DNA from: JAKFWF01 sp963750535
Lineage (GTDB): Bacteria > Pseudomonadota > Alphaproteobacteria > Rhizobiales > Hyphomicrobiaceae
NCBI GenBank assembly: GCA_963750535.1
Contig: CAVVRF010000029.1
Location: 46,359 to 110,358 of the forward strand
DNA: 64,000 nt
Direction of reading: 5' to 3'
Shown: piece after piece, positions 29,532 through 39,466 of the stretch
How the letters are laid out: every line of letters begins with the position of its first letter
Position numbering within the stretch: position 1 is the stretch's first letter
The notes under the pieces: generated by a model
The model's database searches: none
The model's input: the letters and a program-made list of their open reading frames with translations, nothing else
Told to the model about the DNA's origin: nothing
Program-made: the position numbers and the translations under genes

Positions 29532-30434
29532 TCACGAATCCTCGGCGCGATCCTTGCTTCTCGAGAACAGGCTCGCCGGAAACTCCGCCGCGTAGCGCTT
29601 GCCCTTCGGCTGCTGGTGGTACTCGGGCCGCGGCCGCGGGTCCGGCACGACGAGCAGCCGATAGAGGTGCCACGAGGCATGGCCGAGGATCGGAACAACG
29701 ATCGCCAGGCCAACGAAGAACGGCAGCATGCCAAGCACCAGTCCGCCGGCGACGATCAGCCCCCACGCCGCCATGACGAGCGGGTTCTTCACCACCGCCC
29801 GGACCGACGTGATGATGGCGGCGCTGAACCCGATGTGCCGGTCGAGCAGCAGCGGGAACGACACCACGCTCAGCGCGTACGCCAGCACGGCAAACAGCAG
29901 GCCGACTGCGTTGCCCATGATCGCGAGGCGGTGCCCCTCCGACGTGTACAACATGGCGCGGGCGAATTCGCCGATCGTGATCGGGTCGCGCGAGCGGAAA
30001 GACGCCGCGTACATGGCGTCCGCGACGACGATCCACACCACGAAGATCGCGAGCAGGAGCAGTCCGAGCGACAGTATCGCGCCGATCGACGGCGAATGAA
30101 CGACGTCGAACGCGTGGCTCCACGATGTATCGAGCCCGGCCTCGCGCCGGCGGCTGAGCTCGTAGAGGCCGATCGCCGCGAATGGTCCGACCAGCGCGAA
30201 CCCGGAGGCGAGCGGGTAGAGGATCGGAACGAGATTGTAGCCGAACGTGGCGCTCGCCAGCAGCAGGCCGGCAACGGGGTAGATCAGCGCCAGGAATACG
30301 ACATGCGTCGGCATCGCGCGGAAATCATCAAAGCCAAGCTCGAGCGCTCGCCGGAGATCGGCGAAGCTGATGCTGCGAACTTCGGGCAGTTCGTGCATCG
30401 CCTCCGTGGGCATTATCAGGTCTTTGTCTGGCAT
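29532..30434 (-). CDS. DUF2189 membrane protein
   Basis: A 300-residue integral membrane protein of the DUF2189 family (function not known). About six hydrophobic segments, among them VVFLALIYPVAGLLLASATFGYN and ILSLGLLLLAIFVVWIVVADAMY; the family feature FADLRRALELGFDDF lies near the N terminus. The ATG at 30,434 has a strong GGAGGATGG ribosome site, better than the upstream start. The C-terminal tail is basic and proline-rich, likely cytoplasmic. Confidence 0.82.
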   Translation of the reverse strand: MPDKDLIMPTEAMHELPEVRSISFADLRRALELGFDDFRAMPTHVVFLALIYPVAGLLLASATFGYNLVPILYPLASGFALVGPFAAIGLYELSRRREAGLDTSWSHAFDVVHSPSIGAILSLGLLLLAIFVVWIVVADAMYAASFRSRDPITIGEFARAMLYTSEGHRLAIMGNAVGLLFAVLAYALSVVSFPLLLDRHIGFSAAIITSVRAVVKNPLVMAAWGLIVAGGLVLGMLPFFVGLAIVVPILGHASWHLYRLLVVPDPRPRPEYHQQPKGKRYAAEFPASLFSRSKDRAEDS

Positions 30435-30647
30435 GAGCCATCCTCCGGAGCTTGTCGGTCCAAAGGGGCGCGGCGCCACGTGAATGTGCAGCCGAACGGG
30501 CGACCACGGTCACGTCATGTCGCGACCCGGAACTGACTAAGCCTATCACAAAGATGGCAAATTGTCGCAGCTAAATTCCGCCTGTCCGGGCGGCGGCCAT
30601 GCCCTGGCCGGCACGCCCGGCGCCGACCAAGGGATGTCCCCGACGCA

Positions 30648-33600
30648 TCAGGTGCCGGGCGATGTGCCCAGGCCCAGCAGCTGCACATTGCCGCCGGTGG
30701 CGGTGATGTCGGTCGTGCGCACATGCTCGGTGGCGAAGCGGGTCAGGTAGTTCGGTCCGCCGGCCTTTGGCCCGGTGCCGGACAGCCCGTCGCCGCCGAA
30801 CGGCTGCACGCCGACCACCGCGCCGATCTGGTTGCGGTTGACATAGAGGTTGCCGACGCGGGCGTGCTCGGCGACGAAATCCGCTACCGCCGCGATCCGG
30901 CTGTGCAGCCCGAGCGTCAGGCCAAAGCCGGTGGCGTTGATGGCCTCGATCACCTTGCCGAGGTTGCCCTGCGGATAGCGGACGACATGCAGGATCGGCC
31001 CGAACACCTCGCGCTCGAGGATGCCGATCCGGTCGATCTCGAACACCGCCGGCCCGACGTATGTTCCGGCCCGGCACGCGGCCGGTACCGCCAGATCGAC
31101 CAGCACCTCCCTCGCCTCGCGGTGCATGCGCACCTTGTGCGCATCGAGGCGGTCCTGCGCCGCCTGGTCGATGACCGGGCCGATATCGGTCGAATAGTCG
31201 AACGGGTCGCCGATATCGAGGGCCGATACCGCGCCGACCAGCATCTCGATCATCTTCGGCGCGACGTCGTCCTGGATGAACATCACCCGCGTTGCCGAGC
31301 AGCGCTGGCCGGCGCTGTCGAAGGCGGAGCGCACCGCGTCGCGCACCACCTGCTCGGGCAGCGCGGAGGAATCGACGATCATGGCGTTGAGGCCGCCGGT
31401 CTCGGCGATGAACGGCACGATCTCCGAGCGCCGCTCGGCGAGCCCGCGCTGGATCGACCAGGCGGTATCGTTCGAGCCGGTGAAGGCGATGCCCTTGACG
31501 CGCTTGTCCTTGACCAGCGCCGCGCCGACCTCGCCGCCACCGGTCAACAGATGCAGGACGCCCGTCGGCACGCCGGCCTCGTGCAGCAGTTGGGTGGCGA
31601 GGAAAGCGGTCACCGGCGTCTGCGCCGCCGGCTTGGCCAGCACCGGATTGCCGGCGGCGAGAGCGGCCGCCACCTGGCCGGTGAAGATCGCGATCGGGAA
31701 GTTCCACGGGGCAATGCAGGCGAAGGGACCACGGCCGCGCAGCTCGATCAGGTTGGTCTCGCCGGTCGGTCCGCGCATTGCGGTCGGGCCCGAGAACAGG
31801 CGCCGCGCCTCGGTCGCGTAATAGCGCAGGAAGTCGACCGCCTCGCGCAGGTCGCCTTGCGCGTTCTCGAAGGTCTTGCCGGCCTCGCGCACGATGACGG
31901 CCATGAGGCGGGCACGATCACGCTCGAACAGATCGGCCGCCCGCTCGAGGATCGCGGCGCGCTCCGGCCCGCCACGCCGATCCCAGGCGTGGGCGGCGGC
32001 GGTGGCGCTCGCGACCGCGGTGTCGATCATCGCGGCATCGGCGGCGCGGATCGTGCCGATGCGCTGACGCCGATCGTGCGGGCATGCTACCAGCGCCGCC
32101 TCGGCGCCGCCGACGATCGCCCGCCCGTCGACCAGCGGTCCAACCGCGAACGAGCCCTCCAGCGCCGCCGCCATCTCGGCCGCGAGCCTCGCCCTGACCG
32201 CCGGCTCCGACAGTGGCAGACCGAGGCTGTTGCGCCGGCTTTCGCCGTAGATCGCCAGCGGGCTCGGCTGCATCGCATCGCCGGCGGCGGGGCCGACCTC
32301 GCGCTCGAGGTCCGCGGCCTCGACCGGATCGCGGATGATCTCGGCCACCGGCGCCTCCTCGTCGGCCAGACGGTTGACGAACGAGGTGTTGGCGCCGTTC
32401 TCGAGCAGGCGGCGGACGAGGTAGGCGAGCAGGTCCTCGTGGCCGCCGACGGGGGCATAGATGCGGCAGGCGCGACCGAGTTTCGACGGCCCGACGACGT
32501 CCTCGTAGAGCGCCTCGCCCATGCCGTGCAGGCGCTGGAACTCGAACGGCACATTGGCACCGGCCGAATATGCCGCTGCAACCGTGTGGGCGTTGTGGGT
32601 CGCGAACTGCGGATAGAAGGCGTGCGGGTCGGACAGCATCAGGCGCATGCAGGCGAGGTAGGAGACGTCCGTGTGCAGCTTGCGGGTGAACACGGGATAG
32701 TCCTGCCAGCCGCGCTCCTGCGCCCACTTGACCTCGCTATCCCAGTACGCGCCCTTCACCAGGCGGACGGGAATGCGCTTGGCCCCGCGCTCGGACAGGC
32801 GGCGCAGCCACCGCAGCACCGGGATCGCGCGCTTGCCGTAGGCCTGCACCGCGAGCCCGAGCCCCGGCCAGCCGTCGAGCGCCGGATCGGTGAACACGCG
32901 AGCGAACAGACCGAGCGAAGGATCGAGCCGGTCCTGCTCCTCGGCATCGAGGGTGAGGCCGATGCCGTACGCCCGCGCCGCGGTGGCAAGCTCGATCACG
33001 AGCGGGACCAGCTCGCTCTCCAGGCGCGCCTCCTTGCCGGGCTCGTAGCGGGGATGGATCGCCGACAGCTTGACCGACAGGCTCGGGCGTTCCATCAGCG
33101 CGTCCGGGTGGCCCGACGTGAGCCTGCCCGCAGCCTTGCCGACTGCCTCGAGCGCCACCAGGTAGCGATCGTAGTATCGCCTGGCGTCGGCGGCGGTTCT
33201 CGCGCCCTCGCCCAGCATGTCATAGGAGAAGCGATAGCCCTTGGCCTCGAGCGGCGCGGCGCGCTTCAAGGCCTCGGCGATGGTCGTACCAAGCACGAAC
33301 TGGTCGCCCATCACCCGCATGGCCTGCCGCAGCGCCTGCCGGATCACCGGCTCGCCGGAGCGCACGACCAGCCGCTTCAGGATGCTGCCGACGCTCGAGC
33401 CCTTGACCTCCTTGAGCTTGACGATATGCCCGGTCAGCAGCAGGCCCCAGGTCGAGGCGTTGACGAACAGCGATTCCGACTGCCCGAGGTGCTTGCTCCA
33501 CTGGCCGCCGCCGACCTTCTCCGCGATCAGCGCATCGGCGGTCTCGGTGTCGGGAATGCGCAGCAGCGCCTCGGCGAGGCACATCAGGATCACGCCTTCC

Positions 33601-33851
33601 TCGCTGGTCAGGCCGTACTCGTGCATGAAGGCGTCGATGCCGGAGAACTTGTGCCGGCCGGCGCGGGCCGAATGCACCAGCCGGCGCGCGATATCTGCGG
33701 TGCGGCGGCGCTCGTCCTCGGTGTAGATCGCACGCTCGATCAGGCCACCGACGAGGCGCATCTCCTCGACCAGATGATAGCTCGCGATCTCGTCACGCGG
33801 CGGCAACTCGATCGCGGCCTGGGGCGCAGTGCGAGCTCTCGTTTCCGTCAT
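30648..33851 (-). CDS. putA: Bifunctional proline dehydrogenase / L-glutamate gamma-semialdehyde dehydrogenase (PutA)
   Basis: A 1,067-residue enzyme converting proline to glutamate. The proline dehydrogenase barrel spans about residues 175-480 (SVKLSAIHPRYE, RLVKGAYWDSEVKWAQERGW, FATHNAHT, FEFQRLHGMGEALY). The aldehyde dehydrogenase domain spans about 540-1040 (APWNFPIAIFTGQVAAALA, FTGSNDTAW, catalytic Cys in SAGQRCSATRVMF, QPFGGDGLSGTGPKAGGP). There is no N-terminal ribbon-helix-helix domain, so it is not self-regulating. The ATG at 33,851 is preferred to 33,890. Divergent from the PaaX-like regulator. Confidence 0.94.
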   Translation of the reverse strand: MTETRARTAPQAAIELPPRDEIASYHLVEEMRLVGGLIERAIYTEDERRRTADIARRLVHSARAGRHKFSGIDAFMHEYGLTSEEGVILMCLAEALLRIPDTETADALIAEKVGGGQWSKHLGQSESLFVNASTWGLLLTGHIVKLKEVKGSSVGSILKRLVVRSGEPVIRQALRQAMRVMGDQFVLGTTIAEALKRAAPLEAKGYRFSYDMLGEGARTAADARRYYDRYLVALEAVGKAAGRLTSGHPDALMERPSLSVKLSAIHPRYEPGKEARLESELVPLVIELATAARAYGIGLTLDAEEQDRLDPSLGLFARVFTDPALDGWPGLGLAVQAYGKRAIPVLRWLRRLSERGAKRIPVRLVKGAYWDSEVKWAQERGWQDYPVFTRKLHTDVSYLACMRLMLSDPHAFYPQFATHNAHTVAAAYSAGANVPFEFQRLHGMGEALYEDVVGPSKLGRACRIYAPVGGHEDLLAYLVRRLLENGANTSFVNRLADEEAPVAEIIRDPVEAADLEREVGPAAGDAMQPSPLAIYGESRRNSLGLPLSEPAVRARLAAEMAAALEGSFAVGPLVDGRAIVGGAEAALVACPHDRRQRIGTIRAADAAMIDTAVASATAAAHAWDRRGGPERAAILERAADLFERDRARLMAVIVREAGKTFENAQGDLREAVDFLRYYATEARRLFSGPTAMRGPTGETNLIELRGRGPFACIAPWNFPIAIFTGQVAAALAAGNPVLAKPAAQTPVTAFLATQLLHEAGVPTGVLHLLTGGGEVGAALVKDKRVKGIAFTGSNDTAWSIQRGLAERRSEIVPFIAETGGLNAMIVDSSALPEQVVRDAVRSAFDSAGQRCSATRVMFIQDDVAPKMIEMLVGAVSALDIGDPFDYSTDIGPVIDQAAQDRLDAHKVRMHREAREVLVDLAVPAACRAGTYVGPAVFEIDRIGILEREVFGPILHVVRYPQGNLGKVIEAINATGFGLTLGLHSRIAAVADFVAEHARVGNLYVNRNQIGAVVGVQPFGGDGLSGTGPKAGGPNYLTRFATEHVRTTDITATGGNVQLLGLGTSPGT

Positions 33852-34007
33852 GGGCAGGACTCCACAATTCGTCGCCGGTTCAGGACTCATTCACCTGCGC
33901 TCGACGATAGCAGAAGCCACTCGGCGTGGCTTGCGCCGGTCAATGGCCTGATCAGACTTTCGTGTGGCTCCCCACGAGTGCGGCGATCGGCTAAAGCGGA
34001 GCCCGCA

Positions 34008-34916
34008 ATGATCGAGACCGACACCGAGCGCACGCTGAGCAAGGTACTCGCCGACTTCGAGCGGCGCCGGCCGATCCGTGCCGGATCCCTGATCATCACG
34101 GTGTTCGGCGACGCCGTGGTGCCGCGCGGCGGCTCGTTGTGGCTGGGCTCGCTGCTCGAGATCATGGCCGAGTTCGGCATCGAGCCGGGGCTGGTGCGTA
34201 CCGCCCTGTCCCGGCATGTCGCCGAAGGCTGGTTCGAGCGGCGGCGCATCGGCAAGAGCAGCTTCTATCGGCTTTCGGCGCAAGGCGAGGGTGGCTTCGC
34301 CGCGGCGACGCGACGAATTTATCACCTGGCCGAGCAGCCGTGGGACGGCGGCCTGCGGCTGGCAATAATCTCCAGCCGCGAGCCCAGGCAGCGGACGGCG
34401 CTGCGCGATCAGCTGGCGCAGCTGGGCTTCGGCCAGGCGGCGCCGACGGTGCTGTTGCGGCCGACCGGCACCGCGGTCGAGCCCGAGCCGAAAATTGCCG
34501 AGACCATCTGGCTCGATGCGCGCGTCGAGCGCGATCTGCCGGCCGCTCGCGCCCTTGGCGCCACCTGCTGGCAGCTCGACGAGCTCGAGGCCGCCTATCG
34601 CCGGTTCATCGGCATATTCGGACCGCTCGCGGCGCAGCTCGGCGAAACCCGCGAGCCCTGGTCGCAGGCGGAAGCGTTCCGGCTGCGCATCCTCCTTATC
34701 CACGAATATCGCCGGATCATCTTGCGCGACCCGCTGCTGCCGCGCGAAATGCTGCCAGAAGACTGGCCGGGCGCCACCGCGCGCGGAATCTGCCGCGATC
34801 TCTATCGCCTCGCGGTCATCCGCTCCGAGGAATGGCTCGAAGCCCATGCGAAGGGTGAGCGCGGCGCGCTGCCGCCGCCGGTGGCGGAATTCGCCACGCG
34901 CTTTGCCGGCGACTGA
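34008..34916 (+). CDS. paaX: PaaX-family transcriptional regulator
   Basis: A 302-residue PaaX-type regulator. The N-terminal winged helix reads IRAGSLIITVFGDAVVPRGGSLWLGSLLEIM and GIEPGLVRTALSRHVAEGWFERRRIGKSSFYRLS; the PaaX C-terminal domain ends with LYRLAVIRSEEWL. PaaX repressors release DNA on binding phenylacetyl-CoA. It sits 102 bp upstream of paaA in the same direction, so it most likely controls the paa operon. Divergent from putA over 156 bp. Confidence 0.9.
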   Translation: MIETDTERTLSKVLADFERRRPIRAGSLIITVFGDAVVPRGGSLWLGSLLEIMAEFGIEPGLVRTALSRHVAEGWFERRRIGKSSFYRLSAQGEGGFAAATRRIYHLAEQPWDGGLRLAIISSREPRQRTALRDQLAQLGFGQAAPTVLLRPTGTAVEPEPKIAETIWLDARVERDLPAARALGATCWQLDELEAAYRRFIGIFGPLAAQLGETREPWSQAEAFRLRILLIHEYRRIILRDPLLPREMLPEDWPGATARGICRDLYRLAVIRSEEWLEAHAKGERGALPPPVAEFATRFAGD

Positions 34917-34939
34917 AGAGACAAATGTTACAAAAAACA

Positions 34940-34992
34940 TTGAAGAACGAGAAATGATGTGACATATTGCGCTTGCACCTGACGCTGCAAGC
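34940..34992 (+). promoter_or_regulatory. Candidate paaA promoter and operator
   Basis: A -35-like TTGAAG (34,940-34,945) and -10-like CATATT (34,963-34,968) are 17 bp apart in a locally AT-rich stretch. Just after the -10 is a perfect inverted repeat GCTTGCA-N8-TGCAAGC (34,971-34,992) at the expected transcription start, well placed for a repressor such as PaaX. Inference from spacing and symmetry. Confidence 0.5.
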
Positions 34993-35018
34993 TGCCCGAT
35001 TTGACCGCGGAGGACGTC

Positions 35019-36014
35019 GTGTACACGCAGGCCTTGAGCACCGAGCGCCCTGTTGCCGCCACTGGCCCCGCCGAGGATGCCGAGCGTCTCGCGCGGTTCG
35101 AGGCCCGTATCGAAGCGGAAGAACGCATCGAGCCGATGGATTGGATGCCGGCGGCCTATCGGCTGACGCTGATCCGTCAGATCTCGCAGCATGCCCATTC
35201 CGAGATCATAGGCATGCAGCCGGAAGGCAACTGGCTCACGCGCGCGCCGAGCCTGAAGCGGAAGCTGCAACTGCTGGCGAAGATCCAGGACGAAGGCGGC
35301 CACGGGCTCTATCTCTACGGCGCCGCCGAGACGCTGGGCGTCAGCCGCGAGGAGCTGGTCGGCCAATTGCTTGCGGGCAAGGCCAAGTATTCCTCGATCT
35401 TCAACTACCCGACACTGAGCTGGGCCGACATCGGCGCCATCGGTTGGCTGGTCGACGGCGCGGCGATCATGAACCAGATCCCGCTGTGCCGCTGCTCGTA
35501 TGGTCCCTACGCGCGGGCGATGATCCTGATCTGCAAGGAGGAGAGCTTCCACCAGCGCCAGGGCTACGAGATCATGATGACGCTGTGCCGCGGCACGGCC
35601 GAGCAGAAGGCCATGGCCCAGGACGCGCTCGATCGCTGGTGGTGGCCGTCGATCATGATGTTCGGCCCGCCGGACACGGAGAGCGTTCATTCCGACCAGG
35701 CGATGCGGTGGAAGATCAAGCGCTTCTCCAACGACGACCTGCGGCAGAAATTCATCGACGCGACGGTGCCGCAGGCGCACTACCTCGGTCTCACGATTCC
35801 GGATCCCGCCCTCGCCTATGACGAGGCAGCCAGGCACTGGACGATCGGGCCGATCGACTGGTCCGAATTCTGGCGGGTGGTGAAGGGCGAGGGGCCGTGC
35901 AATCGCCAGCGCATGGAGACGCGGCGTGCCGTACATGCCGACGGCGCGTGGGTGCGCGAGGCGGCCGAGGCGTTCGCTGCCAAGCGACAGCACCGGGCGC
36001 GGCAAGCGGCGTAG
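35019..36014 (+). CDS. paaA: 1,2-phenylacetyl-CoA epoxidase, catalytic subunit PaaA
   Basis: A 331-residue diiron subunit of the PaaABCE monooxygenase that epoxidises phenylacetyl-CoA. Diiron ligand motifs: RIEAEERIEPMDW, QISQHAHSEI, LLAKIQDEGGHGLYLY and CKEESFHQRQGYEIM. The GTG at 35,019 has GGAGG at 35,009-35,013, a better start than the TTG at 35,001. First gene of paaABCDE. Confidence 0.94.
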   Translation: MYTQALSTERPVAATGPAEDAERLARFEARIEAEERIEPMDWMPAAYRLTLIRQISQHAHSEIIGMQPEGNWLTRAPSLKRKLQLLAKIQDEGGHGLYLYGAAETLGVSREELVGQLLAGKAKYSSIFNYPTLSWADIGAIGWLVDGAAIMNQIPLCRCSYGPYARAMILICKEESFHQRQGYEIMMTLCRGTAEQKAMAQDALDRWWWPSIMMFGPPDTESVHSDQAMRWKIKRFSNDDLRQKFIDATVPQAHYLGLTIPDPALAYDEAARHWTIGPIDWSEFWRVVKGEGPCNRQRMETRRAVHADGAWVREAAEAFAAKRQHRARQAA

Positions 36015-36052
36015 AAGCAGATACGAAAAAGAATTCAAGACGAGGAAATGCC

Positions 36053-36346
36053 ATGGGCGACAACATGTGGCCGCTGTACGAGGTATTCCTGCGACCGCGC
36101 AATGGACTGGCGCACAAGCACGTCGGCTCGCTGCACGCCGCCGACGATGAGATGGCGCTGCAGAATGCGCGCGACGTCTACACGCGCCGCGGCGAGGCGC
36201 TGAGCATCTGGGTCGTGCCGAGCAAGGCGATCATCGCCGCCGAGCCCGCCGACAAGGGCTCGATGCTCGAGCCGTCCGAGCAGGAGCGCAAGCCCTACCG
36301 CCACCCGACCTTCTACGACATTCCCGACGAAGTCGGTCACATGTGA
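36053..36346 (+). CDS. paaB: 1,2-phenylacetyl-CoA epoxidase subunit PaaB
   Basis: A 97-residue structural subunit. Family core WPLYEVFLRPRNGLAHKHVGSLHAADDEMALQNARDVYTRR and C-terminal YRHPTFYDIPDEVGHM. Ribosome site GAGGAAA just upstream. Lies 38 bp after paaA. Confidence 0.93.
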   Translation: MGDNMWPLYEVFLRPRNGLAHKHVGSLHAADDEMALQNARDVYTRRGEALSIWVVPSKAIIAAEPADKGSMLEPSEQERKPYRHPTFYDIPDEVGHM

Positions 36347-36359
36347 GAGGCACGCTTCG

Positions 36360-37133
36360 ATGGCGAGCATGACAAGGTCCGGCGCCGACGCGCATTTCCA
36401 GTACATCCTCCGCCTGGCGGACAACGCCCTGGTGCTCGGCCACCGGTTGTCACAGTGGTCTGGCCGCGCGCCGACGCTGGAGGAGGACATCGCGCTGTCG
36501 AACGTCTCTCTCGACCTGGTCGGCCAGGCGCGCGCGCTCTACGATCTCGCTGGCAACATCGAGGGCGCGGGGCGCAGCGAGGATGCGCTCGCCTATCTCC
36601 GCGATGCCGGGCAGTTCCGCAATGTCCAGCTGGTCGAGCGGCCGAACAAGGATTTCGCCGCCACGATGGCGCGGCAGCTCGCCTACTCGGCGTTCGCCGA
36701 GCCGCTTTGGCGCGCCCTCTGCGCATCCCAGGACGCCGAACTCGCCGGCATCGCCGCCAAGGCCGAGAAGGAGACGACCTATCACCTGCGCCATTGCTCG
36801 GAGTGGGTGATCCGGCTCGGCGACGGCACCGCCGAGAGCCATCGCCGGATGCAGGATGCGATCGAAGACATGTGGATGTTCACCGGCGAGCTGTTCGAGG
36901 TCGACGATATCGACCGGGCCGCGATCGCGGCCGGCATCGGCGTTGATCCGTCAGCGCTCAAGCCGCAGTGGGACGCCACCATCGGCGAGGTCCTGGCCGA
37001 GGCGACGCTGAAGCCCCCGGCCGACGGCTGGATGATCAGCGGCGGCCGTCGCGGCGTTCACACCGAGCACCTCGGCCACATGCTGGCCGAAATGCAGTTC
37101 CTGCAGCGCGCCTATCCTGGAGCCACATGGTGA
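36360..37133 (+). CDS. paaC: 1,2-phenylacetyl-CoA epoxidase subunit PaaC
   Basis: A 257-residue ferritin-like partner of PaaA. Typical stretches: YILRLADNALVLGHRLSQW, PTLEEDIALSNVSLDLVGQAR and HTEHLGHMLAEMQFLQRAYPG at the end. Its stop overlaps the paaD start. Intact; the last undamaged paa gene. Confidence 0.93.
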   Translation: MASMTRSGADAHFQYILRLADNALVLGHRLSQWSGRAPTLEEDIALSNVSLDLVGQARALYDLAGNIEGAGRSEDALAYLRDAGQFRNVQLVERPNKDFAATMARQLAYSAFAEPLWRALCASQDAELAGIAAKAEKETTYHLRHCSEWVIRLGDGTAESHRRMQDAIEDMWMFTGELFEVDDIDRAAIAAGIGVDPSALKPQWDATIGEVLAEATLKPPADGWMISGGRRGVHTEHLGHMLAEMQFLQRAYPGATW

Positions 37134-37664
37134 TGCCGCAAGCAGCCAACCAGAATGAACCAGTCCGGGCGGCGGGCGCCGGCGGCGCCAGCATCGAGCG
37201 GGCGCGTGCCGCGCTCGACCAGGTCACCGACCCCGAGCTGCCGTTCCTGACCATCGCCGACATGGGCATCCTGCGCGATGTCCGCGAGCGGGACGGATTG
37301 ATCGAGGTCGACATCACGCCGACCTATTCCGGCTGCCCGGCGACCGACGTGATCCGGCTCGAGGTCGAGGTGGCGCTCGCCAAGGCCGGTGTCGAGAAAT
37401 TCACGGTCCGCAATATCTTCTCGCCGGCCTGGACCACCGATTGGCTGAGCGCCGCCGCGCGCCAGAAGCTCGCCGCCCATGGCATTGCGCCGCCGGTGCG
37501 CGCCGCCGGCAAGCGCGCGCTGTTCTCGGCAGTCGAGGTCGCCTGCCCGGCGTGCGGCTCGGCCACCACCGAGCGCATCAGCGAATTCGGCTCGACGGCC
37601 TGCAAGGCGCTCTACCGGTGCCGCAGCGTGCCGCGAGCCGTTCGAATACTTCAAGTGCATCTGA
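37127..37664 (+). pseudogene. paaD: PaaD, epoxidase maturation factor, frameshift in the last codons
   Basis: A MIP18/DUF59-type protein thought to help iron-sulfur assembly for the epoxidase: LDQVTDPELPFLTIADMGILRDV and TPTYSGCPATDVI. The zinc-ribbon tail begins CPACGSATTERISEFGSTACKALYRC; an extra G at about 37,627 then breaks the frame. Removing it restores RSCREPFEYFKCI with a stop at 37,662-37,664. This is the first lesion of the damaged stretch that follows. Confidence 0.85.
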
Positions 37665-37682
37665 GCGCCTGGGGCCGGCCGA

Positions 37683-38779
37683 ATGTCACATGACTTCCAC
37701 CCGCTGCGGATCGCCGCACGTGCGACGCGAGACCGCCGGATGCGATGTCGATCGCGCTGGCGGTGCCGCCGGAGCTGACCGACGCTTACCGCTTCCGGCC
37801 CGGCCAGCATCTGATGGTGCGCGTCGATGCTCGACGGCGCAGGAGATGCGGCGCACCTATTCGATCTCGCTCGGGTCCCGACGACCACGAGCTGTGGGTC
37901 ACCGTCAAGCGGGTCGATGGCGGACTGTTCTCCTCGCACGCGCACCAGCACTTCAAGCCGGGCCGACGATCGAGGCGATGCCGCCGGCCGGGCGCTTCGT
38001 GGTGCCGCCGCCGAACGGGCGGGCACGATCGTATCGTCGCGATCGCCGCCGGCAGCGGCATCACGCCGGTGATGGCGATGATCCGGCAGGTGCTGGCGCG
38101 CGAGCCGGAGAGCCGCTTCACGCTGATCTACGGCAATCGCACGTTCGACAGCATCATCTTCCGCGAGGCGCTGGACGACCTGAAGGATCGCTATCTCGGC
38201 CGGCTGACGGTGGTGCACGTGCTGAGCCGCGAGGCCGACGCCGACGTGCCCTGCTCAACGGCCACATCGACGCCGCGAAGGTCGAGCACTGCTGACCTCG
38301 CTGGTCAGCGTCCGCGACGTCGATCACGTTCTTCCTGTGCGGGCCCGGGCAGCCTGATCAAGGACGCGTCCAGGCAGCTGAAAGCGATGGGCGTGCCGCG
38401 CGAGCGCATCCATTTCGAGTATTTTCAGGCCGGCCCCGAGGTGGCCGAGCGGCCGTCGCGACCGGCGCCGCAGCCATGCGAGCAGCGCCGCCCAGGAAGG
38501 CGGTGCCGGCGGTAGTCGACGCTCGATGGCGCCCGCCACGCCTTCCGGGTGCAGCGGGGCGAGCATCGTGGTCGATGCGGCGATCGCGCCGGCGTGCGGG
38601 TGCCCTACTCGTGCAAGGGCGGCATGTGCTGCACGTGCCGGGCGAAGCTGGTCGAGGGCGAGGTCGAGATGACCGCGCAACTTCTCGCTGGAGCCGTGGG
38701 AGATCGATGCCGGCTTCGTGCTCACCTGCCAGGCGCGCCCGACCTCGACCGCGTCGTCCTCGACTACGACCAGCTGTGA
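37683..38779 (+). pseudogene. paaE: PaaE, epoxidase ferredoxin reductase subunit, many frameshifts
   Basis: Recognisable across all three frames. It starts MSHDFHPLRIA at 37,683, then MSIALAVPPELTDAYRFRPGQHLMVRV and RRTYSIS (FAD site), AIAAGSGITPVMAMIRQVL (NAD site), ERIHFEYFQAGPE, and the plant-type ferredoxin domain VRVPYSCKGGMCCTCRAKL with its Cys cluster, ending VVLDYDQL. At least ten frame changes, for example near 37,716, 37,740, 37,813, 37,834, 37,973 and 38,250. Every expected segment is present in order, which argues for sequencing error. Confidence 0.85.
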
Positions 38780-38782
38780 GGC

Positions 38783-39436
38783 TCAGGCGGTGACGGCCCG
38801 CTGGCGCGCGCGCCGGCGCGGCGCGGCTGCATCGTCGGCCAGGTTGACGATGCCGTCGACCATCATCCGGGTGACGAGGTCGGCGTACTCGCTCGCGACG
38901 ATCGGCCCCCCGGCCGGAACCACATGTAGTGCCAGTTGAGCATGCCGAACAGCGACATGGTCACCGGCTTCAGCAGCGACTGCCGCGGCCGATCGCCGGG
39001 ATTGATGCCGGCGCAGCACGCTCGGCGAACATCGCGACCAGCTCGCGCTCGTAGGCCTTCAGCTGGTCCTGCCGGCGCGAGCGGCAGCGTCGACAGCTCG
39101 TTGATCTGGATCTTGTGCTCGGCATCGGCGCCCACGATAGGCGTCGAGCAGCGCGCGAACCAGGCCGCGCAGGCGCCGCGCGCGGTGGCGAGCCGCGGCT
39201 CATCCGCCGCCACCACCGTCGCCTCGAGCTCCTCGAAGTGCTCCTTCAGCATGTCGAACAGCAGCTGCTCCTTGTTGGCGTAGTAGTGGTAGAGCAGCGC
39301 CTTCGAGATTCCGCAGGCGCCAGCGATCGCCGCCATCGAGGTGCGGTCGTAGCCGTTGGGCGGCGAACAGCTCGGCGGAGCGGTCGAGGATCGCGCGGCG
39401 CTTCACGTCGTGGTCGGCGGCGCGTGGGCGCGCCAT
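38783..39436 (-). pseudogene. TetR/AcrR-family regulator (PaaR-like), several frameshifts
   Basis: Pieces in order: MARPRAADHDVKRRAILDRSAELFA, then the helix-turn-helix TSMAAIAGACGISKALLYHYYANKEQLLFDML, AEHKIQINELSTLP, LLKPVTMSLFGMLNWHYMWF and a C-terminal VTRMMVDGIVNL. Frame changes near 39,355, 39,135, 39,080 and 38,910. First-listed regulator of the paa genes here is PaaX; this second one lies between paaE and paaK and is likely to act on the divergent region at 42.1 kb. Family members sense acyl- or aryl-CoA. Confidence 0.75.
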
Positions 39437-39466
39437 GGAGCCTCCAGTGGTTCGTGGCCGGACGGT

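Noticed and set aside
30723..34916. A very long open frame on the plus strand opposite putA
   Set aside because: Its first 3.3 kb is the antisense shadow of putA in GC-rich DNA, with low-complexity Arg/Gly/Ala-rich sequence. Only its last 302 codons, the PaaX-like gene, are real.
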